A stretch of DNA of 64,000 bases, from NCBI GenBank assembly GCA_049840475.1, contig JASGKX010000003.1:124001-188000 (forward strand), written 5' to 3'. The notes under the pieces were generated by a model, which was not told where the DNA came from, did not search any database, and saw only the letters and a program-made list of their open reading frames with translations. Each line of letters opens with the position of its first letter. Position 1 is the first letter of the stretch. Below, in pieces: positions 9,585 to 18,278 of the stretch. The stretch is from JBGVSA01 sp049840475 (GTDB taxonomy: Bacteria; Pseudomonadota; Gammaproteobacteria; Burkholderiales; Rhodocyclaceae). The position numbers and the translations under genes are program-made.

Positions 9585-10118
9585 ATGATTCATGAAGTGC
9601 TCAAGATGGGGGATCCGCGCCTGCTGCGGCGCGCCCAACCCGTGACGCAGTTCGATACGCCGGCGCTGCATGCGCTGGTGGCCGACATGTTCGAGACCAT
9701 GGCGCACCTGTCGGGCGCTGGACTCGCCGCGCCGCAGATTGGGGTCGATCTGCGGCTGGTGATTTTCGGTTTTGCATCGAATCCGCGTTACCCGCAGGCC
9801 AATGCGGTGCCCGAAACCGTGCTCATCAATCCGGTCATCGAACCTCTTTCCGATGAAATGGAAGAGGGTTGGGAAGGCTGTCTCTCGGTGCCGGGGCTGC
9901 GGGGTGTGGTTCCGCGCTATACGCGGCTGCGCTACACCGGTTTCGACCAATACGGCAACTCGATCGATCGTGTGGCGGAGGGGTTTCACGCGCGTGTCGT
10001 GCAGCATGAATGCGACCACCTCGACGGCATTCTCTATCCGATGCGCATCACCGATTTCTCGCACTTCGGCTTCACCGAAGTGTTATTCCCCGAACTCGCA
10101 GGACAGCCTGACGACTGA
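9585..10118 (+). CDS. def: Peptide deformylase
   Basis: A 177-residue metalloenzyme that removes the formyl group from nascent proteins. All three motifs are present: GAGLAAPQIG (44-53), EGCLSVPG (Cys 99, metal ligand) and HECDHLDG (141-148, two His ligands and the catalytic Glu). The ATG at 9585 has GGAGG eight bases upstream, so it was preferred over an in-frame ATG 30 bases earlier. No fmt gene is adjacent, so this is probably an additional or solitary def copy and not the classical def-fmt pair. Confidence 0.95.
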   Translation: MIHEVLKMGDPRLLRRAQPVTQFDTPALHALVADMFETMAHLSGAGLAAPQIGVDLRLVIFGFASNPRYPQANAVPETVLINPVIEPLSDEMEEGWEGCLSVPGLRGVVPRYTRLRYTGFDQYGNSIDRVAEGFHARVVQHECDHLDGILYPMRITDFSHFGFTEVLFPELAGQPDD

Positions 10119-10145
10119 CACGGTCCTGTAGGCCAAAGGCCGACA

Positions 10146-10174
10146 CGCATGCGCCAACAGGAATGGCGCATGCG
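10146..10174. other. Strong hairpin between def and the AsmA-family gene
   Basis: Perfect 11-bp inverted repeat CGCATGCGCCA / TGGCGCATGCG with a seven-base loop (ACAGGAA). It is not followed by a T-run, so it is not a classical intrinsic terminator. It lies between def and the next ribosome-binding site and may set mRNA ends or stability. Confidence 0.6.
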
Positions 10175-10216
10175 ACGATCTGCGCACCCCCGCATACAAC
10201 AAAAAGGAGGCTGCGC

Positions 10217-12236
10217 ATGCGAACGCACGCCATCACCAAGGGATTGCTGTGGACGGCCGCCACGCTGGTCGCGTTGCTGGCCGTGGTCATCGTCGTGGTG
10301 CTCACGTTCGACTGGAATCGTGCGCGCGGCTGGATCGGAGAGAAGGTCTCTGAGGCCACCGGCCGCGAGGTCGTCATCCATGGCGATCTGACACTCCATT
10401 GGACCCGCCCTTCGCCGAACGAGATCGGGCTGGCGCGCTGGGTGCCGATGCCACGACTTGAAGCGCGCGACGTCACCATGAGCAACGCCCCGTGGGCGAG
10501 CGAGCCGCTCATGGCACGAGTTGAACTCGCTCGTTTTTCTTCTGCGGCCCGTGCCGCTCCTCAACAAGAACCTGATCTTCAGGGAAATCGCGGTCGCATC
10601 GCCGGATGTGAATCTTCAGCGGCTCAAGGATGGTCGCAACAACTGGACGCTGACACCGGCAAAGCGCTCATCGGGCCCGAGCCCGTGGCGCGTAGAGGTG
10701 GAAAACGTCGTCCTGAGGCAGGGGCACCTCACCTACGACGACGCGCAGGGCGACATGGCATTCGATGTCACCGCGCAGACCCTGGCGGCCGATGCCGCCC
10801 CGTACGGTATTGGCTTTGCGGTGAAAGGGCGCTACCACAAGGGCACGATTGAGGGCATCGGTCGTGGCGGCGCGGTGCTGGCTCTGCAGGATCCATCGCG
10901 CCCATTTCCAGTGGAAGGGAAAGTCAAGATCGGTTCGACGCACGTCGACCTGTCTGGCACTTTATCCAATCCGGCGCACCTTACCGGGCTGGACATGCAA
11001 CTGAAGATATCCGGCGTCAGCATGTCGCAGCTCTACCCGCTGACGGGCATTACGCTGCCCGATACGCCGCCCTACACCACGCAGGGGCGTCTGATCGGGA
11101 CACTGGCCAGCCAGGGCGGTACATGGAAATACGAGAATTTCACGGGGCGCGTCGGCGGCAGCGATTTGTCGGGCACTGTGCAGTTCGCCGCGCGGCAGCC
11201 ACGTCCGCAACTGACGGGTGCTCTCGTGTCAAAAACGTTGCGCTTCAAGGACTTGGGGCCCTTGATCGGCGCCGATTCCGATGCAGAAAAGGCTGCGCGT
11301 GAAGCGCCGCCACAGAAAAAGCGTCCGGGCAAAGTCTTGCCGGACGAGCCTTTCCGCGTCGAGCGCTGGGACAAGATCGACGCTGACGTGCGCTTTACGG
11401 GTCAGCACATCGTGCGCGACGAGAGCCTGCCCATCGACCGGCTCACGACCCATCTGATTCTGAAGGATGGCGTGCTGACGCTCGATCCGTTGGATTTCGC
11501 GATGGCGGGTGGCAACTTCACTAGCAAGATCGCGCTCGATTCCGGAGCGAGTCCGATTAAGGCCACGCTTAGCGCCGATGTGCGCCGCCTGCAACTGAAG
11601 CAGTTGTTCCCGAAGGTGGACAGCATGCGGGGGAGCGTGGGGCAGGTGAATGGCGATATCGCCCTGTCCGCTCAAGGTGATTCTGTGGCGTCGATACTTG
11701 GCGGCTCGAACGGTGAGATACGTTTGCTCGTCAATCAGGGCAGCTTCAGCAAGTTCCTGCTTGAGGCGGCCGGCTTGAATGTAGGCAGCGTCGTCGTCAC
11801 CAAGCTGTTCGGTGACAAACAGGTGAAACTCAATTGTCTGGCGGGCGATCTTGCCGTGCGGAACGGCGTGGCGCGTACGCGGGACTTCATCTTTGACACT
11901 GAGGACGCTTACATCACCGTGGATGGTGCGGTTGACTTCAAGACCGAGCAGTTGGACTTTACCGTCAAGCCTGAGCAGAAAGGAGTGCGCATCGTCTCTC
12001 TGCGTGCGCCGCTATATGTGAAAGGTACGTTGGGAGACCCCAAGGTATCGGTTGACGCGGGCGTAGTGGCACTCAAGGCGGGAGGTGCGGTGGCGTTGGC
12101 GTTGCTGGCGCCGGTGGCGACCGCCATCTTGCCGCTGACGAACATCCCGACCGAACAAGAGGCGGACTGTTCAGGTGTGCTTGCGCGGATGGACCATAAG
12201 GCCAAGGCCCCGCCTGCGGGCAAACGATCGGAGTAA
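10217..12236 (+). CDS. AsmA family envelope protein, interrupted by one +1 frameshift
   Basis: About 672 residues once the frame is restored. It has an N-terminal membrane anchor (LLWTAATLVALLAVVIVVVL) followed by long repetitive beta-rich sequence in the periplasm, as in AsmA-like and Vps13-like lipid-bridge proteins. The C-terminus DFKTEQLDFTVKPEQKG and the Gly/Ala-rich end are typical. AAGGAGG lies just upstream of the ATG at 10217. The frame breaks at 10520-10526 (GTTGAAC, one base too many between MARV and SLVF). Probable role: outer-membrane lipid homeostasis; exact cargo unknown. Confidence 0.88.
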
Positions 12237-12257
12237 GGGCGGCGCGTTGAGGCGCCA

Positions 12258-12689
12258 TCAAGCCGATGGGGGTGTCGGCTTGGAGCGCAGCAATGCGCCA
12301 ATGACCAGAATCGTGACGGCTACGCTGAGCAGGGTCGGCAGGACGAAAAAGTAGATGCTGTTGACCACGCACAGGGCCACATAGGCGAGCACTAGCGTGA
12401 GCATCAGCGGCCGGGCTTGCGCGGGCGCTCGCTCGACCAGCCACCCCATCTGCCAGGTCAGCGCAGAAAGAACGAAGAGCCAGAGGCTCACCAGCAAGCC
12501 GAATCCGAAATACGTATCCCAATAACTGTTAACCGTGCCCCAGAAGCTGAACTGGTTGCTGCGCATGGTTTGCAGCACGAAGGCTTCAACGCCGTTGCGG
12601 GCATGCACCGTGTACAGCGCCCAGGTGTGGGCGATGCCGTACAGCAGGGTAATCGTGGCTGCGATACGCAGCGCAAGCGTGGGGCGCAT
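12258..12689 (-). CDS. Four-helix membrane protein of unknown function
   Basis: A 143-residue protein with four predicted membrane spans (about residues 8-27, 55-78, 92-110 and 113-132). Between helix 1 and helix 2 is a soluble stretch, VHARNGVEAFVLQTMRSN. No catalytic motif was recognised and the family is unknown to me. It converges on the AsmA-family gene with 21 bases between stops. Its regular hydrophobic pattern and normal codon use argue that it is real. Confidence 0.7.
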   Translation of the reverse strand: MRPTLALRIAATITLLYGIAHTWALYTVHARNGVEAFVLQTMRSNQFSFWGTVNSYWDTYFGFGLLVSLWLFVLSALTWQMGWLVERAPAQARPLMLTLVLAYVALCVVNSIYFFVLPTLLSVAVTILVIGALLRSKPTPPSA

Positions 12690-12777
12690 TCAAAACTCCG
12701 TCGGCGGATGTCCGGTGGACTGCCCACTGCGGTAGAAGTGCCGAGCCGTCCGACGGGTGACCGACGGCGTCCCGGCG

Positions 12778-15360
12778 CTAGATGCGCAATCGTTCGATCA
12801 GGTCCGATTCGAGTTGCACGATCCGACCGCTGTGTTCCAGCGCCGATCCGCTCACCAGGAAGGTGTCTTCGGCGCGCTCGCCGAGCGTTGCGATCTTGGC
12901 TGTATGGATGTTGATGCCATGTTCGGCCAACGTGCGCGCAACGGTGTAGAGCAGACCGGGGCGGTCGGCAGCGGCGATCGACAGGATGAAGTGCTGCCCG
13001 CGCTCATCCGGCTGCAGCGACACGGCCGGCGCAATGGGAAAGTGCTTGAGTTGGCGCGAAATTCGCCCGTTGGAAGGCGCATCGATCTCGCCCTGGCGGG
13101 TGAGGCGTTCGGTCAGTTCGTGTTCGATAAAGGCGATCACGTCGCGGTAGTCGGGCGTGTGACCCGGATCGAGCACGATGAAGCTGTCCAGCGCGTAACC
13201 GTGATTGGTGGTGTGGATCTTGGCGTCGAGAATGCTGTAGCCCAGCTTGGCAAAGAACCCGCACAGGCGCGCGAACAGGTCTTTCTGGTCGCGCGTGTAG
13301 ACCATCACCTGCAAGCCTTCTTCGATACGGCTGGGCCGCGCCTTGACCACTGGTGTCTCGGTGTTGGGCCGGTAATAAAGCATGCGCGCGTGCCAGGCGA
13401 TCTCTTCGCCGTCATGCCGCATGAAGTACACCGTGTCGAGGTCGTTCCAGAGTTCTTTTTCGACACCATCCTGCAGGCCGAAGAAGCGCAGGCGTTGCCG
13501 TGCTTGCTGCTGGCGCTCTTCGACGCCCTGCGCTTGTTCCGGCGTGTCGCCCTGCAGCAGTTTGCGCGTAATGAGGAACAGGTCTTCCAGCAGTTTTGCC
13601 TTCCAGCCGTTCCACACCTTGGGGCTGGTGCCGCGAATGTCCGCGTGGGTGAGCATGTAGAGCGCCGCCAGCCGGCGCTCGCTGCCGACCAGATTGGCAA
13701 AGTTGCGGATGACTTCAGGGTCGGCGAGATCCTGCTTCTGCGCGACCTGCGACATCGTCAAGTGATGTTCCACCAGCCATACGACCAGATCGGTGTCGTC
13801 GCGCGAAAGACCGTGCATCCGGCAGAAACGGCGTGCGTCGGCCATGCCGAGCTTGGAGTGGTCGCCGCCACGCCCCTTGGCAATGTCGTGGAACAACGCC
13901 GCGATATACAAAAGCCACGGGCGCTCACAGCCTGAGAACAGCCGCGTGAGCAGCGGGTATTCGTGCGCGTGCTCTTCCAGTGCGAAGCGGCGCACATTGC
14001 GCAGCACTTGCAGAATGTGCTGGTCCACCGTGTAGACGTGGAACAGGTCGTGTTGCATCTGCCCGACGATGCGCCCAAACGCCGGAATGTAGGCGCCCAG
14101 GATGTCGTATTGATTCATGCGCCGGAACTCGTGCGTCTGCCCGTGCGGGGCACGCAGGATGTCGAGGAACAGCGCATGGTTCACCGGGTCGCGCCGGAAC
14201 TTGGCATCGATCAGCTTGCGGCCACGCCATAGTGCGCGCAGCGTCCGCACGCTCATGCCCTGCAGCTCACGTGTCTGCATCATCAGCAGAAACGCTTCGA
14301 GCAGCGCACTCGGGTGGCGGATGAAGACTTCGTCGTCGACGATGTCGAGCAGTTCGCCTTCGGCCTGAAAGCGCTCGTTGATCGGCCGTGTCTGGCATGC
14401 GGCCAGCGGTTGGTAGCGAGTGGCCAGGTTCTGCAAAAGGATCGTGTTGAGCTGGGTGATTTGTTTCGCTACGCGGTAGTAGCGCTGCATCATCCGTTCA
14501 GACGCACGTTTGCCGCCGCTGGCAGTGATGCCGGCAGACTGGGCCAGGGCCTCCTGGAAGTCGAAGATCAGCCGGTCTTCGCGACGGCCGGCGATGTAGT
14601 GCATACGTACGCGTACAAGCTGCATGAAGCGCTCTGCGCTGCGCAGCTCGGTCGCCGTACTGGCGTTGATCAGCCCGTTGGCCGCCATCTGCTTCCACGT
14701 CGTGCCCAATCCCGCGGCCAGCGATACCCACACCATGACTTGCAGATCGCGCAAGCCACCGGGGCTTTCCTTGCAGTTCGGCTCCAGCGAGTAAGGCGTG
14801 TGGTTGAAGCGGTTGTAGCGCTGTTCCTGTTCGGCGCGCTTGGCGTGGAAGAAGGCTTCGGAGTCGAAGTCGGTGCACAACCGGCGCGTGAAGGTCTTGT
14901 ACAGCGTCGCGCTGCCAGTCAGGCGACGCGATTCGAGCAGGTTGGTCTGAATGGTGACGTCGTTCGACGCCTCGGACAGGCACTCTTCAATCGTGCGTAC
15001 GCTATGACCGATTTCCAGGCCAAGATCCCACAGCAGGCCGATGAAGCGTTCAATGTGCTGGCGTAGTGGCTCGTCTGGCTCATCGGCCAGCAGCACCAGA
15101 ATGTTGACGTCGGAGTACGGGTACAGCTCACCGCGGCCGTAGCCGCCCACCGCAACCAGCGTGGCGCTGTCCGGGAGTTCGCACAGCGTCCATAGCTCCG
15201 AAAGAATGCCGTCGACCAGTTTGCAGCGTCCATGCAAAACGCGGGCGGGGCGCGGGTTCGCTTCGAATTCGGCCTGCAGTTCGCGTTGGCCTTCGTGAAG
15301 GCGGGCGCGCAGGGCGGCGAGGTTCGTGCGGGGAATCTCCGCGCTGGCCGGGGCATTCAT
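12778..15360 (-). CDS. glnD: PII uridylyltransferase / uridylyl-removing enzyme, with a D-to-N change in the NT motif
   Basis: An 860-residue bifunctional nitrogen sensor that uridylylates PII proteins at low glutamine and deuridylylates them at high glutamine. Domains in order: nucleotidyltransferase (GGYGRGELYPYSDVN, about 72-86), helical region, HD hydrolase domain (LFHDIAKGRGGDHSKLG) and two C-terminal ACT domains. The NT pattern should be D-h-D, but residue 86 is Asn (codon AAC at 15103-15105), losing a metal-binding acid. The HD motif is intact. The gene follows map by 10 bases. The ATG at 15360 (MNAPASAEIP) was preferred to an in-frame ATG 54 bases earlier that overlaps map. Confidence 0.95.
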   Translation of the reverse strand: MNAPASAEIPRTNLAALRARLHEGQRELQAEFEANPRPARVLHGRCKLVDGILSELWTLCELPDSATLVAVGGYGRGELYPYSDVNILVLLADEPDEPLRQHIERFIGLLWDLGLEIGHSVRTIEECLSEASNDVTIQTNLLESRRLTGSATLYKTFTRRLCTDFDSEAFFHAKRAEQEQRYNRFNHTPYSLEPNCKESPGGLRDLQVMVWVSLAAGLGTTWKQMAANGLINASTATELRSAERFMQLVRVRMHYIAGRREDRLIFDFQEALAQSAGITASGGKRASERMMQRYYRVAKQITQLNTILLQNLATRYQPLAACQTRPINERFQAEGELLDIVDDEVFIRHPSALLEAFLLMMQTRELQGMSVRTLRALWRGRKLIDAKFRRDPVNHALFLDILRAPHGQTHEFRRMNQYDILGAYIPAFGRIVGQMQHDLFHVYTVDQHILQVLRNVRRFALEEHAHEYPLLTRLFSGCERPWLLYIAALFHDIAKGRGGDHSKLGMADARRFCRMHGLSRDDTDLVVWLVEHHLTMSQVAQKQDLADPEVIRNFANLVGSERRLAALYMLTHADIRGTSPKVWNGWKAKLLEDLFLITRKLLQGDTPEQAQGVEERQQQARQRLRFFGLQDGVEKELWNDLDTVYFMRHDGEEIAWHARMLYYRPNTETPVVKARPSRIEEGLQVMVYTRDQKDLFARLCGFFAKLGYSILDAKIHTTNHGYALDSFIVLDPGHTPDYRDVIAFIEHELTERLTRQGEIDAPSNGRISRQLKHFPIAPAVSLQPDERGQHFILSIAAADRPGLLYTVARTLAEHGINIHTAKIATLGERAEDTFLVSGSALEHSGRIVQLESDLIERLRI

Positions 15361-15370
15361 GCGGCAATCC

Positions 15371-16213
15371 TCAGGCGGCGACGGTGTTGGCGAGTTTGAT
15401 GTTTGAGCGCTCAAGCACCCATGCTGGCGGAGGCGGGGAGCCGGCCGAGAGGGTCAGTACCTCGACGCCTTCGGCAGTCACCACCACGGTGTGTTCCCAT
15501 TGGGCAGAGAGCGAACGGTCGCGCGTGACGATCGTCCAGCCGTCAGGGAGTTCGGAGATCGCCGCCTTGCCTGCGTTGATCATCGGCTCGATCGTGAAGA
15601 TCATGCCTTCGCGCAGTTCGACACCCGTGCCCGGGCGGCCGTAGTGCACCACTTGCGGTTCTTCATGAAAGTTGCGGCCGATGCCGTGCCCGCAGAATTC
15701 ACGCACGATCGAATATCCGGAAGATTCGCCCAGTTTCTGGATGACGTGGCCGATGTCGCCAAGACGTGCGCCTGGGCGCACTTGGCCGATGCCTTGCCAC
15801 ATGCATTCGTAGGTCACCTGCGCCAGACGTTTGGCCTGGATGCTGGCGTCGCCAACGATGAACATGCGGCTGGTGTCGCCGAAAAAGCCGTCCGGCGTAA
15901 TGACCGTGACGTCGATGTTCAGCACGTCGCCGCGCTTGAGCGCTTTGTTATTAGGAATGCCGTGGCAGACGACGTGGTTGACAGAGGTGCAGATCGACTT
16001 GGGGTAGGGGGTGTATCCCGGCGGGGCATAGTTGAGCGTGGCAGAGACGGTGCCCTGCTGCTTCATGTAGTCGCTGGACAGACGGTCGAGCTCTTCAGTC
16101 GTCACGCCCGGCTGCACGTGCGGGGTGAGGTAGTCGAGCACTTCCGATGCGAGCCGGCAGGCTACGCGCATCTTGGCGATTTCGTCGGGGGTTTTGATAT
16201 TGATGCTGCCCAT
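15371..16213 (-). CDS. map: Methionine aminopeptidase, type I
   Basis: A 280-residue dimetal enzyme that removes the N-terminal Met from nascent proteins. It contains FCGHGIGRNFHEEPQVVHYG with the metal-binding His, and the Asp ligands in LNIDVTVITPDGFFGDTSRMF. Later come TIEPMINAG and the C-terminal WEHTVVVT (Glu ligands precede and include these). The start at 16213 (MGSINIKTPDEIAKMR) matches the family; an upstream in-frame ATG only adds a non-conserved leader. The gene is divergent from rpsB, a classic arrangement, and is followed by glnD. Confidence 0.96.
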   Translation of the reverse strand: MGSINIKTPDEIAKMRVACRLASEVLDYLTPHVQPGVTTEELDRLSSDYMKQQGTVSATLNYAPPGYTPYPKSICTSVNHVVCHGIPNNKALKRGDVLNIDVTVITPDGFFGDTSRMFIVGDASIQAKRLAQVTYECMWQGIGQVRPGARLGDIGHVIQKLGESSGYSIVREFCGHGIGRNFHEEPQVVHYGRPGTGVELREGMIFTIEPMINAGKAAISELPDGWTIVTRDRSLSAQWEHTVVVTAEGVEVLTLSAGSPPPPAWVLERSNIKLANTVAA

Positions 16214-16320
16214 GCTGCGGCGCGTTCCGTGGTTTTGTGGTAATCGGTCAAGGCTAGCGCTTTTGACGCCCTGCGGCAATCGCCAAGGCAAGGCCCGCGC
16301 CGTTGCTTGAGGTTTTCGAC

Positions 16321-16350
16321 TTGAGCGAAGTGGGTGCTCGCTGATACACT
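16321..16350 (+). promoter_or_regulatory. Candidate sigma70 promoter of rpsB
   Basis: TTGAGC (16321-16326), an 18-base spacer ending in TGA, and TACACT (16345-16350). The -10 hexamer is preceded by TG one base off the extended position. This places the start of transcription near 16357, giving rpsB a leader of about 160 bases. Confidence 0.55.
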
Positions 16351-16497
16351 AGCGGGCTAAGTCGATCCGGAGTTTATTGGGTCGGCTAATTCGCACGCTC
16401 GCGATTCACCGGGTTCGCTTCCCAGATGGGGGCGATAAGGCTGCAACCAAGGCTGCAAAGCAGGGTTTGTAGCGTCGCGGGCGGAGGTCAAAACCCT

Positions 16498-16513
16498 TGT
16501 AACTGGAGTTACA
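16498..16513 (+). promoter_or_regulatory. Inverted repeat that holds the rpsB Shine-Dalgarno sequence
   Basis: TGTAACT-GG-AGTTACA is a perfect 7-bp inverted repeat. The ribosome-binding sequence CTGGAG sits in its apex, three to four bases from the end of the stem and just before the ATG at 16517. In RNA the outer five or six pairs could form around a TGGA-type loop. This suggests translational control of rpsB, consistent with known S2 autoregulation in enterobacteria. Confidence 0.5.
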
Positions 16514-16516
16514 CAC

Positions 16517-17266
16517 ATGTCTGTCACCATGCGTCAGATGCTGGAAGCGGGTGTCCATTTCGGTCACCAAACCCGTTTCTGGAACCCCAAGATGGCCCCG
16601 TATATCTTTGGTCATCGCAACAAGATTCACATCGTCAACCTGGAGAAGACCCTCCAGAAGTACAACGAAGCCATGGCTTTCGTGAAGAAGCTGGCGTCCA
16701 ACCGCGGCACCATCCTCTTCGTTGGCACCAAGCGTCAGGCTCGCGAAATCCTGGCCGAAGAAGCACAACGCTGCGACATGCCGTACGTCGATGAGCGCTG
16801 GCTGGGCGGCATGCTGACCAACTTCAAGACGGTCAAGGGTTCGCTCAAGCGCCTGAAGGACATGGAACAGATGTTCGAAGATGGTTCGATCGAACGCCTG
16901 TCGAAGAAAGAAGCCCTGATGACCCAGCGCGAGCTGGGCAAGCTGCAAAAGAGCCTGGGCGGCATCAAGGATATGAACGGCCTGCCCGACGCGCTGTTCG
17001 TGATCGACGTTGGCTACCACAAGATCGCCATCACCGAAGCCCAGAAGCTGGGTATCCCGGTCGTGGCCGTGGTCGACACCAACCACTCGCCGGACGGCGT
17101 CGATTACGTCATCCCGGGTAACGACGACTCGTCGCGCGCCATCCGTCTGTACGCCCAAGGCGTGGCTGACGCTGTCCTGGAAGGCAAGAGCCAGGTCGTG
17201 GCCGACCTCGTCGCTGCAACTTCCGACGAATTCGTCGAAGTGCAGGACAGCGCCGAGCAGGCGTAA
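16517..17266 (+). CDS. rpsB: 30S ribosomal protein S2
   Basis: A 249-residue small-subunit protein. It shows the conserved MRQMLEAGVHFGHQTRFWNPKM start, the WLGGMLTNFKT motif and the VVDTNHSPDGVDYVIPGNDDS block. Required for assembly of the 30S platform and mRNA binding. It is the first gene of a long plus-strand run, with tsf next, as in nearly all proteobacteria. The leader carries a hairpin around the ribosome-binding site, and two GC-rich hairpins separate it from tsf. No anomaly in the protein. Confidence 0.98.
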   Translation: MSVTMRQMLEAGVHFGHQTRFWNPKMAPYIFGHRNKIHIVNLEKTLQKYNEAMAFVKKLASNRGTILFVGTKRQAREILAEEAQRCDMPYVDERWLGGMLTNFKTVKGSLKRLKDMEQMFEDGSIERLSKKEALMTQRELGKLQKSLGGIKDMNGLPDALFVIDVGYHKIAITEAQKLGIPVVAVVDTNHSPDGVDYVIPGNDDSSRAIRLYAQGVADAVLEGKSQVVADLVAATSDEFVEVQDSAEQA

Positions 17267-17287
17267 TACAGCATTGCAGTACCGCGG

Positions 17288-17332
17288 CGCCCGTCCGGGC
17301 GTTGCGGTGCGAGCGGCCCCCGTCCTGGGGGC
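17288..17332 (+). other. Two tandem GC-rich hairpins between rpsB and tsf
   Basis: A short hairpin GCCC-GTCC-GGGC, then a second one GCCCCC (17316-17321) - GTCCT - GGGGGC (17327-17332) followed by TGTTCCC. The second resembles a weak intrinsic terminator or attenuator without a full T-run. It could lower tsf transcription relative to rpsB. Confidence 0.5.
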
Positions 17333-17369
17333 TGTTCCCAAGAAATTTCACTTAGATTCAGGAGTTAGC

Positions 17370-18261
17370 ATGGCGGCAATTACTGCAAGCATGGTCGGCG
17401 AGCTGCGCGCGAAGACCGATGCACCCATGATGGAATGCAAGAAGGCGCTGACCGAAGCCGATGGCGACATGGGCAAGGCCGAAGAAATCCTGCGCATCAA
17501 GCTTGGCAACAAGGCTGGCAAGGCTGCAGCCCGTGTGACGGCTGAAGGTGTGGTGGGTACCTACATTTCGGCCGACGGCAAGCTGGCCGCGATCGTCGAA
17601 GTGAACTGCGAAACCGACTTCGTCGCCAAGAACGACGACTTCCTCGCCTTCACCAAGAACGTCGCTCAACTGGTTGCCGACAAAAACCCGGCCGATGTCG
17701 AAGCCCTGTCGGCTCTGCCGCTGGAAGGCTCGACGGTCGAACGCCGTGCGCGTGGCGCTGGTCGGCAAGATCGGCGAGAACATCTCGATCCGCCGCTTCG
17801 TGCGCGTCGGCGCTCAAGGCCAAGTGGCTCAGTACATCCACGGCGGCTCCAAGATCGGCGTGCTGGTCAACCTGGTCGGCGGTTCCGACGATCTGGCCCG
17901 CGACATCGCCATGCACATCGCTGCCAGCAAGCCCAAGGCGCTGAGTTCCGAAGGCGTGGCTCAAGAGCTGATCGACACCGAACGTCGCGTGGCACTGGAA
18001 AAGGCCAAGGAAGCCGGCAAGCCCGAAGCGATGCTGGAAAAGATCGCCGAAGGTTCGGTGCAGAAATTCCTGAAGGAAGTCACCCTGCTGGGTCAGCCGT
18101 TCGTCAAGGACGACAAGCAGACCATCGAGCAACTGCTCAAGTCGAAGTCTGCCTCGGTGTCGAGCTTCACCCTGTACGTGGTGGGCGAAGGCATCGAGAA
18201 GAAGGTGACCGACTTCGCCGCTGAAGTCGCTGCGCAGCAAGCCGCCGCTCAAGCGCGCTAA
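17370..18261 (+). CDS. tsf: Elongation factor Ts, interrupted by one +1 frameshift
   Basis: Nucleotide exchange factor for EF-Tu. The N-terminal UBA-like part (MAAITASMVGELRAKTDAPM) and the core motif ETDFVAKNDDF are conserved. The frame breaks at 17736-17742: GTCGAACGCCGTG is one base longer than needed for S-T-V-x-A-V-R-V-A-L. Downstream the correct frame resumes with ALVGKIGENISIRRFVRV and runs to the stop. Repaired length is 296 residues, normal for the family. GGAG lies close before the ATG. Because tsf is essential, a consensus error is far more likely than a null gene. Confidence 0.95.
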
Positions 18262-18278
18262 GGCGGGGGATCCAGCAC

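Noticed and set aside
12757..13935. Long plus-strand open frame opposite glnD
   Set aside because: Antisense shadow of glnD. The glnD frame has complete NT, HD and ACT domains.
16406..17341. Minus-strand open frame across rpsB
   Set aside because: Shadow of rpsB and its leader; no homology features.
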